Notes under the pieces: generated by a model
Databases searched by the model: none
Told to the model about the DNA's origin: nothing
Seen by the model: only the letters and a program-made list of their open reading frames with translations
Shown here: one piece after another, positions 8,340-14,649 of the stretch
Layout: every line of letters starts with the position of its first letter
Position numbering within the stretch: position 1 is the stretch's first letter
NCBI GenBank assembly: GCA_035378955.1
Contig: DAOSUS010000030.1
Location: 16,160-36,540, forward strand
Length of the DNA stretch: 20,381 nucleotides
Reading direction: 5' to 3'
Origin: Candidatus Hydrogenedens sp.
GTDB taxonomy: Bacteria > Hydrogenedentota > Hydrogenedentia > Hydrogenedentales > Hydrogenedentaceae
Program-made: the position numbers and the translations under genes

Positions 8340-10040
8340 TTATTCAAATTTTAGTTTAAAGTTTCTCCCAGAAACGATTGTATCATCAACTACAAGGGGA
8401 CCATTTTCTGGAAGTATAAAAGGCATTTTAATGACATTTGAGATGTCTTTTTCTATATCTACTCCTGGCATAATCCAGCGTAATTCCATACCTTTTTCTG
8501 TTAAGACGAATGCACCGATATGGGTTATATAAAACACCTCTTTACCTGCTTTGAGGGCTTCTTGTCCGTTGAATGTGATTTCACTTACTTTTTCAATAAA
8601 CTTAGGTTGTCCCGCTTTTAATACTTTTACTTTTCCATCTTCTACTTTTATTTCTGATTGATTTCCCCATGCAACACAGAAGAATACCTTTTTAGCAGAT
8701 GTAGTCAGGTCAATAAACCCACCGGGACCTACATAATTAATTGCACCTTCTCCCCGTTTAGAAACATTTACATTCCCATAAGCATCTACTTCCAGAGCAC
8801 CTAAAATGACACTATCTAATCTTTTATACATTCGCTGGAATACAGTAGCAGAAGAAACAATTTCAGTAGGATTAATTGCCGCACCAAAGAATATCCCGGG
8901 TGCGGGCAGACCACCCATAACTCCGCTTTCTGTCATCAGGGTTATATCATTTAAAGCACCACTCTCATAAAGGAGGCGGGAAGCCTCTTCGGGAAGTCCA
9001 ACACCAATATCTACATAGTCACCTTTTTTGGAATTTTGAACAAATATTTTTGCGGCAAGTCGGGCTAATACTTCGTCCGCAGTAGTTCTACGAGGGGTAA
9101 CTCCCAATACTTTATTTACAAAGCGAACCCTTGCAATACCTTCATCTATCGGTGTTTTGCTATTTAATGTCAGAAAGTCCCAGTAATGAATATGTTTTAC
9201 TCCCCCTGTTTGTTCGGTTCCTTTCCAAACTACAATGGCATCAATATCTGAAGCAGGCAGGAATATTTCATCGTGTCTCTTATCCACAATTTGAGCCACA
9301 TTCGCAATAACAATTCCTCCATGCTTTTTTACTGCTTTAGTTATTTCATAACTTTCACCAATCATTACAGCATTCTTTTGATAGATATTTCCCTCTTTAT
9401 CTGCAGAGGGAGCATTAAAGATGGCAACATCTGGCCAGGGACATTCATATTTGAAATATTCATTATCTATTATCGAAACATATTGTGGTTTATTCCCGTT
9501 AAGTAAAGGAGTCCCTCTACCTGTTCGTGGGTCTATGAAAGTTCCTGTACCCGTTTTGTTGATAACATAGTTTTTGCCTTCTTCTCCCATGGCTTTTAAT
9601 ATCAATGTAAGGGTTCCTTGAGGAATAATCTGGATTTCACAACGACCCTGGTCAGCTAATCTCAAAATGGATTTATATGTTTCCGTATGACCTGTAAAAA
9701 TACGCGTGCAAAGTCCGGGTAGACCTAATTCTTCTAATGTTCCAGAAATTTTACCTCTTCCACCCTGTCCGCCTACACTAACGATAGTTAAATTGCAAGG
9801 ATGCCCTGTTTCTTGAAACATTTCTTTTATTGTCCACCACATATAAGAGGCTCTCATATTTCCTGCAAGCCCTGAAGTAGCAATAACGGAGCCGTCTTTA
9901 ATCATACGGACTGCTTCGCGGGCACCCATAAATTTTGGGTTTCCAGGGACACGAACTGCCTTTTTTGTGTTTCTCCAATCCCAGGTGGCTCTCCATTTAG
10001 CAATGTGATAAAGTAATTGAATCTTTGTTAATGTATTCAT
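8340..10040 (-). CDS. Family I acyl-CoA:acetate/3-ketoacid CoA-transferase
   Basis: A 566-residue single-chain enzyme of the propionate/acetoacetate CoA-transferase family, which moves CoA between carboxylic acids in the cytoplasm. The alpha-type half (about 38-315) contains the glycine-rich VSVGGQGGRGK region, the SADKEGN motif and the HDEIFLPASDID region. The beta-type half (about 320-545) contains YVDIGVGLP and TESGVMGG; E371 there corresponds to the catalytic glutamate that forms the glutamyl-CoA thioester. The N-terminus carries roughly 37 extra residues before the usual FMGAREAVRMIKDG opening, including a Trp-rich stretch. An alternative ATG exists at 9929, but the extension is clean coding sequence and the ATG at 10040 has an AAGG element upstream. 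It stands alone on its strand with no CoA ligase or dehydrogenase next to it, so the acid substrate cannot be told. Confidence 0.9.
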   Translation of the reverse strand: MNTLTKIQLLYHIAKWRATWDWRNTKKAVRVPGNPKFMGAREAVRMIKDGSVIATSGLAGNMRASYMWWTIKEMFQETGHPCNLTIVSVGGQGGRGKISGTLEELGLPGLCTRIFTGHTETYKSILRLADQGRCEIQIIPQGTLTLILKAMGEEGKNYVINKTGTGTFIDPRTGRGTPLLNGNKPQYVSIIDNEYFKYECPWPDVAIFNAPSADKEGNIYQKNAVMIGESYEITKAVKKHGGIVIANVAQIVDKRHDEIFLPASDIDAIVVWKGTEQTGGVKHIHYWDFLTLNSKTPIDEGIARVRFVNKVLGVTPRRTTADEVLARLAAKIFVQNSKKGDYVDIGVGLPEEASRLLYESGALNDITLMTESGVMGGLPAPGIFFGAAINPTEIVSSATVFQRMYKRLDSVILGALEVDAYGNVNVSKRGEGAINYVGPGGFIDLTTSAKKVFFCVAWGNQSEIKVEDGKVKVLKAGQPKFIEKVSEITFNGQEALKAGKEVFYITHIGAFVLTEKGMELRWIMPGVDIEKDISNVIKMPFILPENGPLVVDDTIVSGRNFKLKFE

Positions 10041-10294
10041 GACCGCTAAACCTTAATTTTTTTGTATAAATTAATATTAATTTTGATTTATGATTTTATA
10101 ATTTCGTGTGAAAATTATATAAAATTAATAAGTTAAATTTCATAAATTAATAATTTTTATAGTATTTTAGAAAAATTTCAAAGGTAATAAAACAAAAACT
10201 TGAATTCAGTTATTTAGACAAAGAAATAAAAATTAGGTTTTAAAAAGTGTTGATGAATGAATATAAAATTGTTGTATAATCATAAAAAAATTGG
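10041..10294. other. AT-rich divergent intergenic region
   Basis: About 254 bp between the starts of the CoA-transferase and HAAS-PspC genes, with very few G or C bases. It contains a perfect 16-bp palindrome at 10068-10083 (AAATTAAT mirrored), 28 bp upstream of the CoA-transferase start. I see no ORF, tRNA or riboswitch in it. The palindrome may be only a product of the base composition. Confidence 0.6.
10250..10280 (+). promoter_or_regulatory. Putative sigma-70 promoter for the HAAS-PspC gene
   Basis: A TTGATG -35-like element (10250-10255) and a perfect TATAAT -10 element (10275-10280) are separated by 19 bp, slightly longer than ideal. Transcription would start near 10287, leaving a leader of about 17 nt before the GTG at 10304. 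Confidence 0.45.
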
Positions 10295-10303
10295 GTGAGA
10301 AAA

Positions 10304-11134
10304 GTGGTTATAACGAAAAAACAAGAAAGTATTATTAATAAATATTTAACGGAGGTAAATACATCTTTAAATTCTTCTACAGATATTGAAAATAGACAAA
10401 AAATACTTCTTGACTTAAGAACTAAGATTATATCTACACTCAAAAAAACGGGTAAGAACTATATTCATGATGAGGAACTGTGCGAAATTTTATATGAAGA
10501 ATTCGGCGAGCCTGTAATACAAGCTGAAAAATTACTCCATCCAAGAGAGCCCGCTCTAAAACTTACTTTAGATTATGAAAACAGGATATGGTTAGGTGTT
10601 TGTGCAGGATTATCTGCAAGGCTTCAAGTTCCTGTATTATTAATAAGATTGTTATTTTCCATTTTGGGCTTATGTCTTGGTTTTGGATTTATTGTATATT
10701 TGTCTATTTATTTTTATCTTTATTTTTCCTCAGGTGCTTATAGCGGTAAAAAAATCCATTGGGGTTTTCTTATTTATCAGTTAATTTTAACCTTGTTTTT
10801 ATTGGGGCTTGTTTATGGTATAGCCTTTTTTTTACTTAAAGGTATCGAATTATTACATCGTGGGTGGGTATCGTATTATTATAAGAGTAGTTTAGCCAAT
10901 GTTGATGATGTATATTCATTTATATTCATGTCGTTTTTATTCTATGTGTGGACAGGAATTTTGTCTGCTATTATGGGTGGTTTGCCATTAAGAAATGACT
11001 GGGATAAGACATTCCGTAATATTCGGGATGCCCAAATTGCCCTTTTGGTTATTTTTGAATCTGCTGGGATAGCATGGGTTGTTTATCATCTTATTATAGA
11101 ATCCATAGCCGCTTTTCGCAGCATAATGATATAA
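10304..11134 (+). CDS. HAAS and PspC domain membrane protein
   Basis: About 276 residues. The N-terminal soluble part (KQESIINKYLTEV through FGEPVIQAEKLL, about 75 residues) resembles the HAAS helical domain, which often precedes PspC or DUF4097 regions. A PspC domain follows (ENRIWLGVCAGLSARLQVPVLLIRLLF, then a hydrophobic helix), and after it several more membrane segments (about residues 110-140, 152-178, 200-225, 240-262). PspC proteins are known from phage-shock envelope-stress systems, but many bacterial members have no proven role. Start choice: GTG at 10304 has a GGTGAG purine-rich site five bases upstream; the in-frame GTG at 10295 has none and lies very close to the predicted transcription start. 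A DUF4097-type gene two genes downstream is a familiar partner for this architecture. Confidence 0.8.
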   Translation: MVITKKQESIINKYLTEVNTSLNSSTDIENRQKILLDLRTKIISTLKKTGKNYIHDEELCEILYEEFGEPVIQAEKLLHPREPALKLTLDYENRIWLGVCAGLSARLQVPVLLIRLLFSILGLCLGFGFIVYLSIYFYLYFSSGAYSGKKIHWGFLIYQLILTLFLLGLVYGIAFFLLKGIELLHRGWVSYYYKSSLANVDDVYSFIFMSFLFYVWTGILSAIMGGLPLRNDWDKTFRNIRDAQIALLVIFESAGIAWVVYHLIIESIAAFRSIMI

Positions 11135-11135
11135 A

Positions 11136-11212
11136 GCCATTTCAGAATTGGCAAGTTTATTTAGGGTATAATCTTATCTCAAAGTTGTAGTACAAAGGAA
11201 ATAAGATAGGAG
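11136..11212 (+). promoter_or_regulatory. Short intergenic signal region before the S1P-lyase-type gene
   Basis: A weak hairpin (GCCA 11136-11139 with TGGC 11149-11152, one internal mismatch) directly follows the HAAS-PspC stop and precedes a T-rich stretch. A TATAAT -10-like hexamer lies at 11167-11172, without a well-spaced -35 element. A clear AGGAG ribosome site (11208-11212) lies seven bases before the GTG start at 11220. The downstream gene may thus have its own promoter in addition to readthrough. Confidence 0.35.
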
Positions 11213-11219
11213 TTGAAAA

Positions 11220-12638
11220 GTGATAACTATTCCACAGGAAGGGAAATCTAAAGAAGAAGTGTTGAAGGAATTAGAATTAGCCCGTCAAAATGATGCTCGT
11301 TGGGAGGATGGGCGTATATTTAGTCTTGTATTCCATTTTTCAGAAGAGCATTCCGAATTGGTTAAAGATGCATACAATATGTATATTCATGAAAACGGAT
11401 TAAATCCAATGGCTTTTCAGAGTTTGAGGAAGTTTGAGTCAGAAGTTGTTCAAATGACCGCTTCTTTACTTAATGGAGATAACAATACAGTAGGGTGCAT
11501 GACCTCAGGGGGAACAGAAAGTATTTTATTAGCCATGAAGACATATAGAGATAAGGCACGAAAAGAACGCGGTGATAAATATTTTGTACCTGAAATTATC
11601 ATTCCCGATTCTGCTCATGTTGCTTTTCTCAAAGCAGGCGAATATTTTGATATAAAAATGATACATGCACCTGTTAATAAAACAGGGAAAGTGGATGTAA
11701 ATGCGGTTGAACGAAGAATAACTCCCAATACAGTTGCTCTGGTTGGTTCTGCTCCCAATTATCCGTATGGAACGATTGACCCCATATCTGAATTAAGTGA
11801 TTTAGCCTTAGAGTATCATTTAAATCTACATGTAGATGCATGTGTTGGTGGCTTTATTCTTCCGTGGTTAGAGAAAATAGGAGAGGATATTACTCCTTTT
11901 GATTTCCGTGTTCCAGGGGTAACATCTATTTCCGCAGATTTACATAAATATGGCTATTCAGCAAAAGGTGCTTCGGTGATTTTGTATCGTTCCATGGATA
12001 TAATGAGACACCAATTGTTTGTTTCGGTGAATTTTCCTGGAGGTATTGTGATGACACCCGGTTTAACAGGTACGCGTCCTGGTGGTGCCATTGCTTCTGC
12101 ATGGGCAACTCTTATGAGTTTGGGACAAAAGAAATACATTGAAAATGCAAGGAATTTGTCGGAAATTGTTAAGAAGTTTAAAGAGGGAATTCAGGCAATT
12201 CCGGAACTGGAAATTGTAGGCGAACCGCAAGGACCATTATTCGCCTATTGTAGTAAAACCCCAAAGGTAAATATTTACGCTGTAGCAGATATTTTAGAAT
12301 CGAAAGGATGGCATATTGACCGCCAGCAAAAACCTGCAAGTATTCATTTTATGATTAATCCGTTACACGGTAAAATTGTAGATGAATATTTGAACGATTT
12401 AAGAGATGCGGTAGAAAAAGTGAAAGAAAACCCTGATTTAGCAAAGCAAGCAACAGCACCGATTTATGGAATGCTGGCTAATGTGCCTTTACGCGGAATG
12501 GTAGAGTCGGAAGTTCGAAAAATTGTAGAAAATATATATAAAGGCACATCATCAGAAATAAATCTTGAGGAACAAAATACCCCTGATAATGTATTAACAA
12601 TAGTAAGGAAATTATTTTCTTATTTATCTAACAAGTAA
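11220..12638 (+). CDS. PLP-dependent enzyme of the sphingosine-1-phosphate lyase type (group II decarboxylase family)
   Basis: A 472-residue soluble PLP enzyme. Family motifs are in order: T95-S-G-G-T-E-S101 that contacts cofactor phosphate, H204-V-D206-A-C-V-G-G-F with the Asp that pairs with the pyridine nitrogen, and S238-A-D-L-H-K243 with the Schiff-base lysine followed by YGY. The downstream TGTRPGGAIASAWATLMSLG stretch is the hallmark of S1P lyases rather than glutamate or tyrosine decarboxylases. S1P lyase cleaves long-chain base phosphates to a fatty aldehyde and phosphoethanolamine. Unlike eukaryotic S1P lyases there is no N-terminal membrane anchor, as in known soluble bacterial members. 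The GTG start is supported by AGGAG seven bases upstream. It is three bases from the DUF4097 gene, so the two are surely one unit. Substrate remains inferred; a related aldolase or decarboxylase activity is possible. Confidence 0.88.
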   Translation: MITIPQEGKSKEEVLKELELARQNDARWEDGRIFSLVFHFSEEHSELVKDAYNMYIHENGLNPMAFQSLRKFESEVVQMTASLLNGDNNTVGCMTSGGTESILLAMKTYRDKARKERGDKYFVPEIIIPDSAHVAFLKAGEYFDIKMIHAPVNKTGKVDVNAVERRITPNTVALVGSAPNYPYGTIDPISELSDLALEYHLNLHVDACVGGFILPWLEKIGEDITPFDFRVPGVTSISADLHKYGYSAKGASVILYRSMDIMRHQLFVSVNFPGGIVMTPGLTGTRPGGAIASAWATLMSLGQKKYIENARNLSEIVKKFKEGIQAIPELEIVGEPQGPLFAYCSKTPKVNIYAVADILESKGWHIDRQQKPASIHFMINPLHGKIVDEYLNDLRDAVEKVKENPDLAKQATAPIYGMLANVPLRGMVESEVRKIVENIYKGTSSEINLEEQNTPDNVLTIVRKLFSYLSNK

Positions 12639-12641
12639 AAA

Positions 12642-14612
12642 ATGATGCGGCAAAAGAAGAATAACTTAAAAAGGATGGTATTACTTTTTATTTGTATTTG
12701 TCTGTATGCCTATTCTTCATACGGGCAGGATAGACTTCTGGATGGTGTTAAGACGGGATTTGATACGGTTATAAAAGGTATTCATCAGATAGGTTCCTAT
12801 GCAGATGAGGTTTTAAGGTCGAACCTTTTTGGAAATCAACAATCGCTTCCCTATACGATTACAAAGAAATATGAAAATCAGGTTTCGGTATCTCAAAATG
12901 TAAATATGCTAATAAAAAATGAGTTTGGGTTTGTTGATATTAAATCATGGAATGAGCCTTTGGTCGTTGTAGAAACGACACTAACCTTAGGTGGGCAAAG
13001 TCAGGATGTCCTTGAAAAAACAGCAAGTAATTTTCAACCACGAATCAATAATCAGAATAATACATTGTTGATTGAAAATCAGTTTCCCGAAGAGAGTGTG
13101 TCTTTTATAAAAATTGATTATGCTATTACCCTACCTCATTCTGCAAATGTTTCTGTTGATAATTTTTTTGGAGATACGCGAATATCTAATGTAGATGGGT
13201 CTGTGACCATTAATGAACAATACGGCTCTGTAGAACTTGAAAATATTAGTGGACGGGTTTCTGTGAGGGCACAGGGAGAATTTCCACTAAAAGCAAAAAA
13301 AATTACAAATGGCGGTTTTTTCTATCTTTCGAGAACGAATGCGGAGATACAGGATTTGCAAGGAGAAATTAGCATTTACAATCTTCTGGGAGAACTAAAA
13401 ATACAAAAGTTAGGAGATGGGAGGTTCGTTTTACATACGGATAGTGGCAAATCAAGTATTAAGTTTGAAGATACCTCACAGCTGGAAGTCAAGGGTAGTT
13501 TGTTAGGCAGTCAGTTAACTACAGATTTACCAATTCTACAAAAAAGCACGGGCTCATTGAATACTCTGGATTTAACCAATCCGGATGCAAAACAAAAAAT
13601 TGAAATAACGGCGGTATTTTCGGAAGTATCTCTTTTTAAAAGCGACACATTACTTTCCAGTCCTCAGAGTGCTATATCCAACTATAAACCTTTTAGTGAA
13701 GTATTTTCATCAGAGGAAGGGATTAATCCCGATGATGTTTTAATAATTAATAATCAAAAAGGTGATGTTCGTATTCTCCCTGCAAATGACAATAAAATCC
13801 GAGTAAAAGCGACTCGTTTGGTTTGGGTATCTTCTGCGGATAAAGCGACATCGGCATTAGAGAAAGTGTCCGTAAATCTTCACCGAACAGAAAATAGAAT
13901 ATATATTATGACATCAGGGGATTTTGAGGCACTTCCGGAATATCTTTCAGATTGGAGGATAGATATTCAAGTATTTTGTCCTCCCAATGTAGATGTTTCT
14001 ATTGAGTCAAAAGAAGAACAAACCGCATGTGAAAATATGGAGAGTTCTTTACGCATAAATCAAGGGTCAGGTGTTGTTTCTGTTCTGACATGCAAAGGTC
14101 CTTATTTCGTATCTAACCAAAAAGGGAATATACGAATAGAAGATATGAGTAATGATGGGGAGATAACAATTCGGGGTGGATTGGCAACATTAAAAAATAT
14201 TAAGGCGCCTATTAATATAACGGCTATTCAGGCAAATGTAAATTTGGAAGATATTCAATCGAAGATTGTAGCACGATTGCAGGAAGGGGATATTCGTTTT
14301 TTGGCACTAAACGGGATATTAGGGGATGTAGATATTTCTACCGAAAAAGGGAATATTAGTATTCTTCTGTCTCCTGAAACGGATTGTAAATTGAAAGCCT
14401 TAACGCAAGAGGGAATCATTGATACAGCCCTTCCTTTAACAGGTGTTTTTTCGAGAATGAAGCAGGAAGCAGAAGCCCAGATTCGAGAAGGGAAATATAC
14501 GGTTCTATTAAAAGCTGTTAAAGGTGATATTATTATTGATGGGAATATTGAGGAATCTCTAATTGTTAAAACACCAACAATCCCATCTGAAAATATCCAA
14601 TCCAATCAATAA
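12642..14612 (+). CDS. Exported DUF4097-like (putative adhesin) protein with two tandem modules
   Basis: A 656-residue protein with a signal peptide (RQKKNNLKR basic start, hydrophobic VLLFICICLYAY, probable cleavage near SYG-QD). The rest has the short repeated beta-strand texture of DUF4097 proteins: VNMLIKNEFGFVDIKSW near residue 85, then FGDTRISNVDGSV, YGSVELENISG and LGELKIQKL. A second copy starts near residue 364 (DVLIINNQKGDVRILPA) and continues with KGNIRIEDM and EKGNISILL. This suggests two tandem beta-solenoid-like modules. The family is annotated as putative adhesin, but function is generally unproven. There are two adjacent ATGs (12642, 12645) and no clear ribosome site, which fits translational coupling to the S1P-lyase-type gene ending three bases upstream. 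Confidence 0.78.
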   Translation: MMRQKKNNLKRMVLLFICICLYAYSSYGQDRLLDGVKTGFDTVIKGIHQIGSYADEVLRSNLFGNQQSLPYTITKKYENQVSVSQNVNMLIKNEFGFVDIKSWNEPLVVVETTLTLGGQSQDVLEKTASNFQPRINNQNNTLLIENQFPEESVSFIKIDYAITLPHSANVSVDNFFGDTRISNVDGSVTINEQYGSVELENISGRVSVRAQGEFPLKAKKITNGGFFYLSRTNAEIQDLQGEISIYNLLGELKIQKLGDGRFVLHTDSGKSSIKFEDTSQLEVKGSLLGSQLTTDLPILQKSTGSLNTLDLTNPDAKQKIEITAVFSEVSLFKSDTLLSSPQSAISNYKPFSEVFSSEEGINPDDVLIINNQKGDVRILPANDNKIRVKATRLVWVSSADKATSALEKVSVNLHRTENRIYIMTSGDFEALPEYLSDWRIDIQVFCPPNVDVSIESKEEQTACENMESSLRINQGSGVVSVLTCKGPYFVSNQKGNIRIEDMSNDGEITIRGGLATLKNIKAPINITAIQANVNLEDIQSKIVARLQEGDIRFLALNGILGDVDISTEKGNISILLSPETDCKLKALTQEGIIDTALPLTGVFSRMKQEAEAQIREGKYTVLLKAVKGDIIIDGNIEESLIVKTPTIPSENIQSNQ

Positions 14613-14629
14613 TTCTTAAAAGGATATTT
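14591..14629. repeat. Inverted repeat straddling the DUF4097 gene stop codon
   Basis: AAATATCC (14591-14598) and its complement GGATATTT (14622-14629) enclose a 23-nt loop that contains the stop codon at 14610-14612. No T-tract follows, so it is not a standard terminator. An mRNA 3' structure or attenuator before uvrA is possible. Confidence 0.3.
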
Positions 14630-14634
14630 GGGCA

Positions 14635-14649
14635 AAAATACTGTATTTT
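14635..14649. promoter_or_regulatory. Perfect 15-bp dyad directly before the uvrA start codon
   Basis: AAAATAC (14635-14641) and its complement GTATTTT (14643-14649) flank one base and abut the ATG at 14650. No Shine-Dalgarno sequence is visible at normal spacing; the closest purine-rich stretch, AAAAGGA, ends about 26 bases upstream. The dyad may be an operator for a DNA-damage regulator or an RNA hairpin masking initiation. It does not match the E. coli or Bacillus LexA consensus. Confidence 0.35.

Noticed and set aside
10068..10083. 16-bp perfect palindrome as an operator
   Set aside because: It consists only of A and T in a spacer that is almost entirely A/T, where such palindromes arise easily; noted in the intergenic entry only.
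11171..11207. Seven-base inverted repeat (ATCTTAT / ATAAGAT) before the S1P-lyase-type gene
   Set aside because: Arms are short and AT-rich with a 23-nt loop; not distinguishable from chance.
14635..14649. Possible classical LexA box before uvrA
   Set aside because: The arms do not fit the E. coli CTGT-N8-ACAG or the Bacillus GAAC-N4-GTTC consensus; only a dyad of unknown meaning can be claimed.
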